Source: Nitrosomonas sp.
Lineage (GTDB): Bacteria; Pseudomonadota; Gammaproteobacteria; Burkholderiales; Nitrosomonadaceae
Length of the DNA stretch: 64,000 bases
Reading direction: 5' to 3'
Assembly: GCF_024282095.1 (NCBI RefSeq)
Contig: NZ_JAMWZS010000002.1
Location: 1-64,000 of the forward strand
Translations under genes and position numbers: made by a program
Part shown: piece after piece, positions 36,796 through 46,403 of the stretch
Layout of the letters: every line of letters starts with the position of its first letter
How positions within the stretch are numbered: the stretch's first letter is position 1
Notes under the pieces: model-generated
Told to the model about the DNA's origin: nothing
What the model saw: the letters and a program-made list of their open reading frames with translations, nothing else
Databases searched by the model: none

Positions 36796-38268
36796 CTAAT
36801 TTCCCGTACCACCCACTGTCAACCCATCGATGCGCAATGTGGGTTGCCCCACACCCACAGGCACACTCTGTCCATCCTTGCCACATGTTCCGACACCTGG
36901 ATCGAGTGACATATCGTTCCCGATCATAGAAACGCGCGTCAGCACATCCGGGCCGTTACCAATTAAAGTAGCTCCTTTAACAGGATAAGTAATTTTCCCA
37001 TCTTCAATCATATAGGCTTCTGCCGCTGAGAAAACAAATTTTCCACTGGTGATATCCACTTGCCCGCCACCGAAATTTGCGGCATACAAACCATGCTTGA
37101 CCGAAGCGATGATTTCTGCCGGATCCTTATCGCCATTCAGCATATAGGTATTCGTCATGCGCGGCATCGGTATATGCGCAAAAGACTCGCGCCGACCATT
37201 ACCGGTCACAGGAAAGTTCATTAATCGAGCATTCAGGCTGTCCTGCAAATAGCCCCTAAGTATGCCATCTTCTATCAATACAGTACATTGCGTCGGATTA
37301 CCTTCGTCATCAATATTTAACGATCCACGCCTTTGTGGAATTGTTCCATCATCGACTACGGTAACACCGGGAGCTGCGACGCGCTCACCAATACGCCCCG
37401 AAAACGCTGAACTGCCTTTGCGGTTGAAATCTCCTTCCAGTCCATGACCAATTGCTTCGTGCAGCAATATCCCAGGCCAGCCACTCCCCAGAACAACCGT
37501 CATGGTACCAGCCGGCGCCGGGCGTGCATCCAAATTAATCACGGCTTGATGCACCGCTTTTTTTGCATAATCCTGCAAAATTTCATCGGTAAAATAAGTG
37601 TAATTAAAGCGCCCGCCGCCACCGGCAACACCTTGCTCACGCCGACCGTTTCCTTCCACGATCACCTGCAAGGACAATCGAACCAGTGGCCTCACATCAG
37701 CCGCAAGCAGTCCATCACTGCGCGTTACCAGTACCACTTCATATTCACCGGCAAGCGACGCCACCACCTGAGTAACCCGCTGATCCAACTGCCGGGTATA
37801 ACGCTCGAGTTTTTCTAGCAAAGCTACTTTATCTGCATCTTTAAGACTTGCGATAGGATCTTCCGGCAAATACAGCTGCGTATGACGATCCACCGCACTA
37901 CGTTTCATGACTTGCACTGCAGGCATACTGCCCTGATTGGCGATTGCCCGTGTTGCCTGAGCCGCCGATACCAGAGCCGGCATGCTGATGTCATCGGAAT
38001 AAGCGAATCCTGTCTTCTCGCCGCTAATCGCACGAACACCAACTCCTTGCTCGATATTGAAGCTGCCCGACTTGACGATGCCTTCTTCCAGCATCCAGCC
38101 TTCAGAACGGTTATACTGAAAATAAAGATCCGCGTAATCGATTTTATGCGTGAGTATCTGATCCAATACGCGCTGTAATCCGGTTGCATCAATATCATAG
38201 GGCGACAACAAGCAACGGTCGGCAATTGCATAAAAATCTTTTTTTTCTGTCATGCATTCAATCGTCAT
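36796..38268 (-). CDS. tldD: Metalloprotease TldD
   Basis: TldD works with TldE (PmbA) as a cytosolic metalloprotease that processes small peptides and unfolded chains. The zinc motif HEAIGH lies in [20 protein letters not shown]. The C-terminal [24 protein letters not shown] block ([20 protein letters not shown]) and [19 protein letters not shown] are diagnostic. 490 residues; an in-frame ATG at 38253 (MTEKKDF) is an alternative start. No TldE gene is nearby, which is usual. Confidence 0.95.
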   Translation of the reverse strand: MTIECMTEKKDFYAIADRCLLSPYDIDATGLQRVLDQILTHKIDYADLYFQYNRSEGWMLEEGIVKSGSFNIEQGVGVRAISGEKTGFAYSDDISMPALVSAAQATRAIANQGSMPAVQVMKRSAVDRHTQLYLPEDPIASLKDADKVALLEKLERYTRQLDQRVTQVVASLAGEYEVVLVTRSDGLLAADVRPLVRLSLQVIVEGNGRREQGVAGGGGRFNYTYFTDEILQDYAKKAVHQAVINLDARPAPAGTMTVVLGSGWPGILLHEAIGHGLEGDFNRKGSSAFSGRIGERVAAPGVTVVDDGTIPQRRGSLNIDDEGNPTQCTVLIEDGILRGYLQDSLNARLMNFPVTGNGRRESFAHIPMPRMTNTYMLNGDKDPAEIIASVKHGLYAANFGGGQVDITSGKFVFSAAEAYMIEDGKITYPVKGATLIGNGPDVLTRVSMIGNDMSLDPGVGTCGKDGQSVPVGVGQPTLRIDGLTVGGTGN

Positions 38269-38343
38269 AACTATCCGGTTTTATTTTATATATAAATGAT
38301 GCAGCCACGTAGAAAATTTGCTCATGATTAACAAACGCTTAAC

Positions 38344-39207
38344 TTAACAGTATTGCAAGATTCGATGGTCCAGTGCGGGCAGATTTGTTCGCAAACTCGC
38401 CTGATATCCCGGGTCAAGTGTCGCCACCACAGCGCCAGGACCCCGTGGCAAACGCTCCATCACCACACCCCAGGGATCCACAATCATACTATCCCCATTC
38501 GTTTCGCGTCCATTGACATGATAACCGCCTTGCCCGGGCGCTATCACGTATGCCATATTTTCAACCGCACGTGCACGCACCAGGATTTCCCAATGCGCTC
38601 TGCCGGTAATTGCGGTAAATGCCGCAGGTGCCAGAATAATATCAACATTATTCATCATACGGAATAACTCCGGGAAGCGCAGATCGTAGCATATCGACAG
38701 TCCGATACGACCAAATGGAGAGTCTATCGTGACAACTTCACTTCCCGCCTTAATAGTTTTTTCCTCAGCATAGCATTCATGACCCAGTTGCAACCCAAAC
38801 AAATGAATTTTGTCGTAACGCGCAACTTGTTCTCCGTTATCTGCATATACCAAACAGCTATTATAAACTTTATCCGGTTCGGATGAAGCTAATGGTACTG
38901 ACCCACCCACCAGCCATATTCCCAGACGTTTTGCCGTATCACTGAGAAATTTCTGTATTTGCCCGTCACCGGGTTGTTCACGCACAGTCAACTTATCCGT
39001 GTCTTTCATCCCCATAATGCAAAAATATTCAGGCAATACAACCAGCTCGGCCTTCTGGGAAGCTGCCTCTTCTATCAAGCGCGCTGCTTCCTCCAGATTT
39101 GCAGACACACTCGGGCCTGAAGCCATCTGAATGGCAGCAACACGAAAGCTTGCGCGTTTTTCATTTTCAATCGCCGGCTGATTATGCTTAATGCTATCGT
39201 TTAACAT
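38344..39207 (-). CDS. Carbon-nitrogen hydrolase (nitrilase superfamily, Nit-type amidase)
   Basis: A cytosolic amidase with the Glu-Lys-Cys triad: Glu in VVLPEYFCIMG, Lys in ARYDKIHLFGLQLG, Cys in IGLSICYDLRFPELFRM. The WEILVRARAVENMAYVIAPG and GRETNGDSMIVDPWG segments match the Nit1/Nit2-like branch, whose members hydrolyse deaminated glutathione. Substrate here is inference. 287 residues. Between tldD and glnE, a frequent Betaproteobacterial order. Confidence 0.92.
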   Translation of the reverse strand: MLNDSIKHNQPAIENEKRASFRVAAIQMASGPSVSANLEEAARLIEEAASQKAELVVLPEYFCIMGMKDTDKLTVREQPGDGQIQKFLSDTAKRLGIWLVGGSVPLASSEPDKVYNSCLVYADNGEQVARYDKIHLFGLQLGHECYAEEKTIKAGSEVVTIDSPFGRIGLSICYDLRFPELFRMMNNVDIILAPAAFTAITGRAHWEILVRARAVENMAYVIAPGQGGYHVNGRETNGDSMIVDPWGVVMERLPRGPGAVVATLDPGYQASLRTNLPALDHRILQYC

Positions 39208-39455
39208 GATTCCACTACTTTAATTTTCAAAATTCTGATAAGAAACTGCTTTAAGTTTATTGATTATATATTGCAATATATCAATATTATTATAAAGTTA
39301 TGCAAAACCCCTATAAAAAACAGGAGATATATTCAACACCAAACCCGATTCTAGCATCTACGCCGGCAACGTTCTATTTTGATTTACAATAAATCTGATG
39401 CCAGCAAACGCTGTCTTTGTTATTCTATGAAATTGAATTAATTGCTGAATGCTCA

Positions 39456-42248
39456 ATGATGCACACTACTGGTAACACACCTGATGCGATTCTTGCCACT
39501 GTCTTGCCTTTCAGCCGCTATGTGCAGCGCATATTGGACAGCGAACCTGCGCGAAAAATAGCACTGCTCAAAGAACTGCAATTGCCCTTCCGAAAAGCCG
39601 CCATGCAGGCATTTCTGGATTCCCAATCCGAACATATCACCACCGAGGAAATCCTCCATAGCGTACTGCGCGACTTGCGCAAGCAAGTCATGCTGCGATT
39701 AACCTTACGTGATGTCAGCGGCCAGGCTGATTTAGCGGAAGTCATGTCCAGCATGACCGAGCTCGCTGAAGTCACCATCAATTTCGCACTCAAGTACCAT
39801 GAAAGCTGGTTAACGCAATCCAATCGCTTTGGATCACCCCAAGGGGAACACAGTAACACCACCCAACATATGCTGGTTGTGGCCATGGGCAAACTGGGCG
39901 GCGGCGAACTCAATGTCTCTTCCGACGTCGATTTGATCTTCGTCTACCCGGAAGATGGCGAGACCGATGGCGCAAAATCCATTTCAAATCATGAATTCTT
40001 TGCCCGCCTCGGTCGCAAACTCATTGCCAGCCTGAACGATTATACGGTCGATGGCTATGTATTCCGGGTCGATATGCGCCTACGTCCGCATGGAGAAAAC
40101 AGCCCTTTGGCAATCAGTTTTCCCATGCTGGAAGAATATTTCATCAAACAGGGACGCGAATGGGAGCGTTATGCCTGGATCAAAGGTCGAGTCATCGCAG
40201 GACAGAGCGATGCCGAAACCGAATCGATTCTCATGGAGAAAATTGTCAGACCCTTTGTGTTCCGCAAGTATCTGGATTTTGGTGCGTATGAATCAATGCG
40301 CCGTTTACACGCGCAATTACGCAAAGAAGTCGAACGCCGTGAGATGCACGACAACATCAAATTAGGCCCCGGCGGCATTCGTGAAATAGAATTTATTACG
40401 CAGGTTTTTCAGTTGATCCGCGGAGGTCGCGATGTCGATCTGTGTATTCGACCGACACTCAGCGTTTTAGAACGTTTACAAAAAAAACAGCAACTGCCGC
40501 AGCAAGCGGTTGCGGAACTCACGCAGGCCTATCACTTCCTGCGCAAACTGGAACACCGCCTGCAATATCTGGATGATCAGCAAACACAAACACTCCCTTT
40601 AAACCCAGCCGATCAAAACCTGATCGCAACCGCGATGGGCTTTCCAGATTACACAAGTTTTATGCAACAACTGGATGTACATCGCAAGGACGTAACGCGT
40701 CAATTTGAGCTCATTTTTGCCACCCCTAGAAAATCACCCACCCACGACATGCTGGCTTATTTATGGCAAGCTGAAACGCAGGACATTTCACAAACAGAAG
40801 CAGCCGCCACACAACTAAGCACCATGGGATTCACCGAACCCGCAAAAATTTCAGAACGGCTGCGGTTGTTTTATCACAGCACCTTTTATCACCAGCTACC
40901 CGAATCCAGCCGGCAACAAATCAACACACTGGTTCCGATGATGGTCGAGGCTGTTGCTGAATTGCCACCCGTTGAAATCACACTGGAACGTACGTTGCAG
41001 TTACTCGAAAAGATCAGTTCGCAGACATCCTATCTGGCGCTTTTGCTGGAGCACCCTCATACCCTGCAACGTGTTGCAGAACTTGTCAGTGTCAGCCAAT
41101 GGGCCAGTGACTATCTGGGGCGACACCCTATTCTATTAGATGAATTATTGCGCCATGACGCGCCGCACCCTGTCCCGGACTGGAATGCACTCAGCAACGA
41201 ATTGACCTATCAGTTAAATCATGTCAACAATCCCAAAAATGACGTGATCGAATGGCAAATGGACGTTTTGCGGCACTTCCAGCATGCCCAAGTATTCCGC
41301 TTATTAGTCACCGACCTGGAAGGCTCATTACTACTCGAAACACTGAGCGATCACCTGACCGCACTGGCCGATCTGGTGCTGGATACCGTATTGAACCTCG
41401 CCTGGTGCGGCTTGAAAAAACGCCACCGCGAGACACCTGCATTCGCCATCATCGGTTATGGCAAGCTGGGAGGAAAAGAACTCGGTTATGCTTCCGATCT
41501 CGATATGATTTTTGTGTATGAAGACCCTCATCCTGATGCTGCGGAGATTTACACCAAACTCGGGCAAAGTATCAATGCCTGGTTGACCCGCCACACGTCA
41601 GCAGGTTTATTGTACGAAACGGACTTGCGCCTACGCCCCAATGGTGCCACCGGTTTACTGGTCAGCTCGATGGAAGCTTTTGCGCAATATCAGCATGAAC
41701 AAGCCTGGGTTTGGGAACATCAGGCATTAACCCGGGCACGCTTCGTCGCGGGCGACAAGCAAGTAGGAAAAGCTTTCGAAAATACCCGCAAAGAAATTCT
41801 GTGTAAGCCGCGCAATTTAATCGAACTCAAACAAGAAATTTTGAAAATGCGTGAAAAGATGCTGGATATTCATCCTAACCCAACCAATCTATTTGATATC
41901 AAGCACGACCGTGGCGGCATTATTGACGTGGAATTCATTGTGCAGTATCTGGTACTGGGCTATGCCAATCAATATCCGCAATTGACCGGCAACATTGGCA
42001 ACATTGCATTGCTAAAGCTGGCAGGTGAACTGGGACTCGTGTCCGCTGAAGCCGCCACCAAAACACGTACCGCCTACCGCGAATACCGCCGCCTGCAACA
42101 CCGCCTGAGATTAGGCGGCGAACCGGAACTGACAGGTGCTACCGTTTCAAGGGACAAATTGCAGAAATTCACACGTATTGCCGCCGATCACTTGAGCAAT
42201 GACCGTATGGCGGTATTGCAATTATGGGAAGAAGTTTTTCGGCTGTAG
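39456..42248 (+). CDS. glnE: Bifunctional glutamine synthetase adenylyltransferase/deadenylase
   Basis: GlnE switches glutamine synthetase off by adenylylation and on by deadenylylation in response to PII and glutamine. Two nucleotidyltransferase domains are visible: the N-terminal one with GKLGGGELNVSSDVDLIFVY (about residue 145) and the C-terminal one with GKLGGKELGYASDLDMIFVY (about residue 668). Each is followed by a helical domain (GPGGIREIEFI and RGGIIDVEFIV). About 930 residues is normal. Two adjacent ATGs at 39456 and 39459 fit the N-terminus; the frame extends 39 bases upstream. Confidence 0.96.
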   Translation: MMHTTGNTPDAILATVLPFSRYVQRILDSEPARKIALLKELQLPFRKAAMQAFLDSQSEHITTEEILHSVLRDLRKQVMLRLTLRDVSGQADLAEVMSSMTELAEVTINFALKYHESWLTQSNRFGSPQGEHSNTTQHMLVVAMGKLGGGELNVSSDVDLIFVYPEDGETDGAKSISNHEFFARLGRKLIASLNDYTVDGYVFRVDMRLRPHGENSPLAISFPMLEEYFIKQGREWERYAWIKGRVIAGQSDAETESILMEKIVRPFVFRKYLDFGAYESMRRLHAQLRKEVERREMHDNIKLGPGGIREIEFITQVFQLIRGGRDVDLCIRPTLSVLERLQKKQQLPQQAVAELTQAYHFLRKLEHRLQYLDDQQTQTLPLNPADQNLIATAMGFPDYTSFMQQLDVHRKDVTRQFELIFATPRKSPTHDMLAYLWQAETQDISQTEAAATQLSTMGFTEPAKISERLRLFYHSTFYHQLPESSRQQINTLVPMMVEAVAELPPVEITLERTLQLLEKISSQTSYLALLLEHPHTLQRVAELVSVSQWASDYLGRHPILLDELLRHDAPHPVPDWNALSNELTYQLNHVNNPKNDVIEWQMDVLRHFQHAQVFRLLVTDLEGSLLLETLSDHLTALADLVLDTVLNLAWCGLKKRHRETPAFAIIGYGKLGGKELGYASDLDMIFVYEDPHPDAAEIYTKLGQSINAWLTRHTSAGLLYETDLRLRPNGATGLLVSSMEAFAQYQHEQAWVWEHQALTRARFVAGDKQVGKAFENTRKEILCKPRNLIELKQEILKMREKMLDIHPNPTNLFDIKHDRGGIIDVEFIVQYLVLGYANQYPQLTGNIGNIALLKLAGELGLVSAEAATKTRTAYREYRRLQHRLRLGGEPELTGATVSRDKLQKFTRIAADHLSNDRMAVLQLWEEVFRL

Positions 42249-42388
42249 CTGTCACAGCATTAATATTCATAATGCGCCATCACGTGTCGGAAGAAGACCA
42301 GAGGACTCAGTTTCTGTAATTGTTGGATCCATTCCGCGTGCTGATAACAACAGGCCAAACCCTACTTCGCTTCTTTATTAGTAGAGCT

Positions 42389-42423
42389 ACAAAGTAGGAC
42401 ACCTTGCGAAACAAAGTAGGACA
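42389..42423 (+). promoter_or_regulatory. Tandem activator-site candidate ACAAAGTAGGACA x2
   Basis: Two identical 13-mers at 42389-42401 and 42411-42423, 22 bp centre to centre and therefore on the same DNA face. They lie about 80-115 bp upstream of the sigma-54-type promoter, where enhancer-binding proteins such as PilR bind. The regulator is inferred. Confidence 0.5.
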
Positions 42424-42502
42424 AATTGCAAAATTGTACTAAATTTATTTTGGATATACCCGTTACAGCCCCTGTTCTAGTAGAATTATTCAATAAGAAA
42501 AA

Positions 42503-42519
42503 TTGGCACAATTCCTGCT
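42503..42519 (+). promoter_or_regulatory. Sigma-54 (RpoN) promoter of the pilin gene
   Basis: TTGGCACAATTCCTGCT fits the YTGGCAC-N5-TTGCW consensus with GG at -24 and GC at -12 in correct spacing. It ends 53 bp before the pilin ATG. PilA genes are classically RpoN- and PilSR-dependent. Confidence 0.85.
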
Positions 42520-42572
42520 GGCAACATCACACACACTTGATGTGTCCTACTCAACTTTAAGGAGAATCACTC

Positions 42573-42974
42573 ATGCAAACACAAAAAGGTTTTACACTCA
42601 TCGAATTAATGATCGTTGTCGCAATTATTGGTATTTTGGCTGCGATTGCAGTGCCTGCTTATCAGACTTATACTCAGAAAGCCAGGTTTACTGAGGTTGT
42701 CAGCGCTACAGCACCTTTCAAATTAGGTGTCGAATCTTGTGTTTTGGAAGGCAATGCTCTGGCTGCTTGTGACGCTGGTGCTGCAGGCGTACCCGGAGCA
42801 GCCGGTGCCAGTGGAAACGTTGTTTCCGTTGCAGTTACTGACGGCGTTATTACAGCAACAGGTTCTGCTGCAGCTGGTGGCGGAACATATATACTTACCC
42901 CCGCAGCTGGAGCCAATGGTTCCTTATTAACTTGGACCAAATCTGGCACTTGCGTAAACCTCGCCACATGCTAA
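42573..42974 (+). CDS. Type IV pilin (major pilin, PilA-like)
   Basis: A 133-residue prepilin with the short basic leader MQTQKG, cleavage before Phe, and the invariant [20 protein letters not shown] helix with Glu5. The globular part has low-complexity Gly/Ala segments ([28 protein letters not shown]). Two Cys pairs are visible, one in [16 protein letters not shown] and one at the very C-terminus (GTCVNLATC), the latter like the D-loop disulfide. The gene is alone, with its own RpoN promoter, an AAGGAG site and a terminator, so pilin can be made in high amount. Confidence 0.93.
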   Translation: MQTQKGFTLIELMIVVAIIGILAAIAVPAYQTYTQKARFTEVVSATAPFKLGVESCVLEGNALAACDAGAAGVPGAAGASGNVVSVAVTDGVITATGSAAAGGGTYILTPAAGANGSLLTWTKSGTCVNLATC

Positions 42975-43007
42975 CCTCAGCACGTAGACCGGACTGAACG
43001 AAGAGAT

Positions 43008-43036
43008 GCCCAACATTTAAGCCTTAAACGTTGGGC
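43008..43036 (+). terminator. Strong hairpin after pilin gene
   Basis: 13-bp stem with one mismatch (GCCCAACATTTAA / TTAAACGTTGGGC) and a 3-nt loop, 33 bp after the stop codon. No T run follows, so it may protect the pilin mRNA 3' end. Confidence 0.6.
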
Positions 43037-43079
43037 TTCGTTCCTCAACCCAACCTACGCACTTAAATGTTTTAACAAA

Positions 43080-43110
43080 AAGCCGCCTCTAACCAAGGCG
43101 GTTTTTTTTA
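43080..43110 (+). terminator. Rho-independent terminator of the pilin transcript
   Basis: Stem CCGCCT / AGGCGG with loop CTAACCA-like spacer, followed by a run of eight or more T. Confidence 0.85.
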
Positions 43111-43177
43111 TTTGCTATTTTGCTATGACTTACGATTGCACCACAGTTCCCATAGGATGCAATAACCATCGGACATC

Positions 43178-43507
43178 TCAATCAATACGTTTGGATTGAA
43201 AGCATCGATAAACACCGAAACTGCGTCTTCCATCGACAATTTCCGAAATGGGAACAATGGTATCCCCCCCCATCAGACCCGCTTCATTGCGCGCAAGATC
43301 CGCGAGTTCGCCGGCAACTTTCTCCGCATCACGGTCAAATATGATTTGATCGACAACTTTTGCATTTGCATTCCCCAGCTTTTTGCAGGACTCTACTGCT
43401 TTGACCGATTGCACCAGGCGCACGCTTTCGCCTTTCGAAGTGACTTTAATCCATGTGCAGGAAGACAATATTAAACTACAGCAAATGGCGATCAGGATTT
43501 TTTTCAT
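43178..43507 (-). CDS. DUF4156 family lipoprotein
   Basis: A 109-residue lipoprotein (signal MKKILIAICCSLILSSC, lipobox LSSC). The DUF4156 pattern is visible: GESVRLVQSVKAVESCKKLG, AGELADLARNEAGLMGGDTI, and the C-terminal GVYRC. Two conserved Cys may form a disulfide. Function unknown; it stands alone. Confidence 0.85.
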   Translation of the reverse strand: MKKILIAICCSLILSSCTWIKVTSKGESVRLVQSVKAVESCKKLGNANAKVVDQIIFDRDAEKVAGELADLARNEAGLMGGDTIVPISEIVDGRRSFGVYRCFQSKRID

Positions 43508-43867
43508 TACCAAGCCTCATTATTAATCAAATTATCGATAAAATTATTGGTGTGCTCCACTACTGATTCCGGGTTTTGCATTCAATGGTCATATGATATG
43601 CCAACGGGAACAGGATTTAAACAAGATGACCACTGCCCGCACAGACACCAGCCATCCATTGACTTGATCGGAGCAAAGCGGTAAAAGCTTATCGCAAACC
43701 ATGATAGAAACTGCATCGTCAGCGCGAATCAACTTCTGCTAGGGAAACTCTGAATAACTGTCATCTCGAGCGCAGCGAGAAATCTATGACATTGATTCAC
43801 AAAGATTCCTCACTTTGTTCGGAATGACAAACATGAATTATTCAGAGTTTCCCTAGGCTAACGCCGA
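43508..43867. other. Intergenic region with a hairpin element
   Basis: About 360 bp between the divergent DUF4156 and hydroxylase-like genes. The right third is the 118-bp inverted-repeat element at 43739-43856. The rest shows no gene. Confidence 0.6.
43739..43856. mobile_element. Hairpin miniature element, family 3
   Basis: Perfect 19-bp terminal inverted repeats CTAGGGAAACTCTGAATAA (43739-43757) and TTATTCAGAGTTTCCCTAG (43838-43856). The interior is itself an imperfect inverted repeat (TGTCATCTCGAGCGCAGCGA against TCACTTTGTTCGGAATGACA), so the whole 118 bp can fold into one long hairpin. From memory, similar TGTCAT...GGAATGACA elements occur in many unrelated bacteria. It ends 11 bp before the ATG of the next gene. 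Confidence 0.85.
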
Positions 43868-44551
43868 ATGAGTGCTTCAGGTCAGATAATTTTAGGCTCT
43901 GTGTTGGGATATGTCCTTTTCTCAATTGCCGAGTCAATTGTTCACAAATATCTTTTGCATGCTAAGTGGCAAACGAGAAGATCATGGCGTAGATTGGGCT
44001 ATTTAGGAGCCTATCTCGACAATTCATGGTATTCACATCATGTGATTCATCATTTCAGAACCTTCAAAACTAATCATGTCACCATTTTTGACTCTGAGCA
44101 GCAAAAGAGAGAATTGGATCAATTATTAATTGCAAATGATAAGAAATCAATTATCCTCAATAGTTATGGTCTCAGAGTAGGCAATTTTTACGAAAAGATT
44201 CGGTATTGCTATCCCCATCTTTTGTGGGTGTTTATTGTTTGTTATTTGGGAGGAGGCTGGTTTGCTCTAGGTGTTCTGGCGCCACTCGCTTTTTATATCT
44301 GGATTGCAGAGTATGTTCATCCTTATATACATCTTCCGCATCATAAAAGGATAGCTACAGCGTCACCGTTAATGAGGCTGGTAATAAAAACCGGCTATTT
44401 TAAATTCCTTGCTCAGCATCATTATCTTCATCATAAACATATCAATTGCAATTTTAATTTAATGCTTGGTGCCGATTGGTTGCTGGGATACCACAGATCC
44501 CCTGAAACACAAGAACTGATAGAAATGGCTCGTTTAGGGCTCGACAATTGA
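43868..44551 (+). CDS. Membrane hydroxylase/desaturase-like protein with His clusters
   Basis: A 227-residue membrane protein. It has a hydrophobic N-terminus (GQIILGSVLGYVLFSIAESI), a central helix pair (LLWVFIVCYLGGGWFALGVL) and four histidine clusters: HKYLLH, SHHVIHH, HPYIHLPHH and QHHYLHHKH. This pattern fits the fatty acid hydroxylase / sterol desaturase superfamily, where eight or more His bind a di-iron centre. Its substrate is unknown; lipid or hopanoid modification is a guess from the neighbours. There is no clear ribosome binding site: the family 3 hairpin ends 11 bp before the ATG. Confidence 0.72.
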   Translation: MSASGQIILGSVLGYVLFSIAESIVHKYLLHAKWQTRRSWRRLGYLGAYLDNSWYSHHVIHHFRTFKTNHVTIFDSEQQKRELDQLLIANDKKSIILNSYGLRVGNFYEKIRYCYPHLLWVFIVCYLGGGWFALGVLAPLAFYIWIAEYVHPYIHLPHHKRIATASPLMRLVIKTGYFKFLAQHHYLHHKHINCNFNLMLGADWLLGYHRSPETQELIEMARLGLDN

Positions 44552-44619
44552 GTTCAGATAGTTTTTCAATATCCTCTTGAAAACATATAGTTTCCTTTTT
44601 AATTTACATCACAATATTC

Positions 44620-46383
44620 ATGGCAAATCCTCCCCAAAACCCCCAAACCCGCCGGCAAGCCGTCAAACTGGCAGCCCAGTTTATCTCACCCTACAAACGC
44701 CAAGTCATCTACAGCTTGTTGGCTTTGTTATTCACAGCGGCAATCACGTTATCAATCGGACAAGGCATCCGCCTGCTCATTGATCAAGGGTTTGCAACGC
44801 AATCAAAAGATCTGTTGAGCCAATATGTGGTGATATTTTTGCTGCTGGTGATTGCCTTGGCTGTTGGTACGTTTACCCGTTATTACTGGGTTACGTGGCT
44901 GGGCGAACGGGTGATTGCGGATATCCGCCGCACAGTATTCAACCATTTAATCCATTTGCATCCGGGCTTTTTCGAGGAAAACCGCAGTCTCGAAATCCAG
45001 TCGCGTCTGACCGCCGATATGACATTGCTGCAAACCGTGATCGGGTCGTCTGTTTCATTCGCGCTACGCAACCTGATCATGATGCTGGGCGGCATTATCT
45101 GGTTATTCATCACGAATGCGAAACTGACCGCACTGGTAACGATTTGTGTGCCGCTGGTGGTCATTCCCATTCTGATCTACGGCCGCCGGGTGCGGCATCT
45201 GTCGCGCCAAAGCCAGGACAAAATCGCTACGGTAGGCGCGTATGTCGGCGAGGTTCTCGGGCAAATTAAAACGGTACAAGCTTACAATCACCAAGCCATC
45301 GACCAACGTATATTTCACGATCAAGTGGAAGAAGCTTTTGCGGTTGCCAAACAGCGCACTACGCAGCGTGCGTTACTCGTCACCGTTGTCATCGTATTGG
45401 TGCTGGGTGCGGTAGGCCTGATGCTATGGGTGGGCGGCATTGATGTGATTGAAGGCCGCATCAGCGGTGGCGAATTGGCTGCTTTTATTTTCTATAGCGT
45501 CATTGTGGGTTCGGCTGTCGCTTCCATTTCGGAAGTCATCGGCGAGTTGCAACGTGCCGCCGGAGCCGCCGAACGGACGATGGAATTGTTACGGGCTCGC
45601 AATCTGATCCAATCCCCAGAGAAGCCCCAGCCATTGCCTAAAGTATCTGGCAATATCAAGATTGATCAATTGTGCTTCGCCTATCCCTCCCGCCCCGACG
45701 TGCTTGCCATCAATAAACTGACACTCACTATCCGGGCAGGTGAAACGCTGGCGCTGGTAGGTCCTTCCGGTGCCGGTAAATCAACGTTGTTTGATTTGCT
45801 GCTGCGCTTTTTTGATAGTCAATCCGGTTGCATCAAACTGGAAGGAATTGATATCCGACATCTGGATCTTTTTGCCTTACGCCGGTGCTTTGCGCTGGTG
45901 TCACAGAATCCGGTGCTGTTTTTTGGCACCATCAGTGACAATCTGCGCTATGCTCGCCCTGATGCCACCGATGCCGAAGTGGAAGCGGCTGCTGAGGCTG
46001 CTTACGCGCACGACTTCATCTGCAAGCTGCCGCAGGGTTATCAAACGCACTTAGGCGATTCAGGTTTGGGGTTATCGGGTGGACAAAAACAACGGTTGAC
46101 CATCGCACGCGCCCTGTTGGCCGATGCACCGATTCTGTTGTTGGATGAAGCGACCAGTGCACTGGACGCACAAAGTGAACATTGGGTGCAACAAGCACTG
46201 CAGCGATTAATGCATAATCGCACTACATTAGTCATTGCACATCGCCTGGCGACCGTACAATCCGCAGACCGGATCGCCGTGCTCGACCATGGCCATCTAG
46301 ATGCATTGGGCACACACACCGAGTTACTGCAATCCAGCGCGCTGTATGCACGTTTGGCTGCGTTACAATTGCAATCACAGTAG
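44620..46383 (+). CDS. ABC exporter, MsbA-like fused permease/ATPase
   Basis: A 587-residue half-transporter. Six transmembrane helices fill about residues 20-310 (ABC_membrane domain), then the ATPase domain has Walker A GPSGAGKS, Q-loop LVSQNPVLFF, signature LSGGQKQR, Walker B ILLLDEAT and the H-loop VIAHRL. Such homodimers export lipids or drugs at the inner membrane. The gene converges with the hopanoid genes, so a lipid substrate is plausible but not shown. Confidence 0.93.
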   Translation: MANPPQNPQTRRQAVKLAAQFISPYKRQVIYSLLALLFTAAITLSIGQGIRLLIDQGFATQSKDLLSQYVVIFLLLVIALAVGTFTRYYWVTWLGERVIADIRRTVFNHLIHLHPGFFEENRSLEIQSRLTADMTLLQTVIGSSVSFALRNLIMMLGGIIWLFITNAKLTALVTICVPLVVIPILIYGRRVRHLSRQSQDKIATVGAYVGEVLGQIKTVQAYNHQAIDQRIFHDQVEEAFAVAKQRTTQRALLVTVVIVLVLGAVGLMLWVGGIDVIEGRISGGELAAFIFYSVIVGSAVASISEVIGELQRAAGAAERTMELLRARNLIQSPEKPQPLPKVSGNIKIDQLCFAYPSRPDVLAINKLTLTIRAGETLALVGPSGAGKSTLFDLLLRFFDSQSGCIKLEGIDIRHLDLFALRRCFALVSQNPVLFFGTISDNLRYARPDATDAEVEAAAEAAYAHDFICKLPQGYQTHLGDSGLGLSGGQKQRLTIARALLADAPILLLDEATSALDAQSEHWVQQALQRLMHNRTTLVIAHRLATVQSADRIAVLDHGHLDALGTHTELLQSSALYARLAALQLQSQ

Positions 46384-46403
46384 AAGCTTGAATTTTATAC
46401 AGA

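Larger units (their letters stand above)
42249..42572. other. Regulatory region upstream of the pilin gene
   Basis: About 320 bp without a gene. It holds a tandem direct repeat (42389-42423), a sigma-54-type promoter (42503-42519) and a further GTAGGACA-like site on the minus strand (42543-42550) close to the pilin ribosome binding site. Confidence 0.7.

Noticed and set aside
42673..42967. Minus-strand ORF within the pilin gene
   Set aside because: Shadow of the Gly/Ala-rich pilin sequence.
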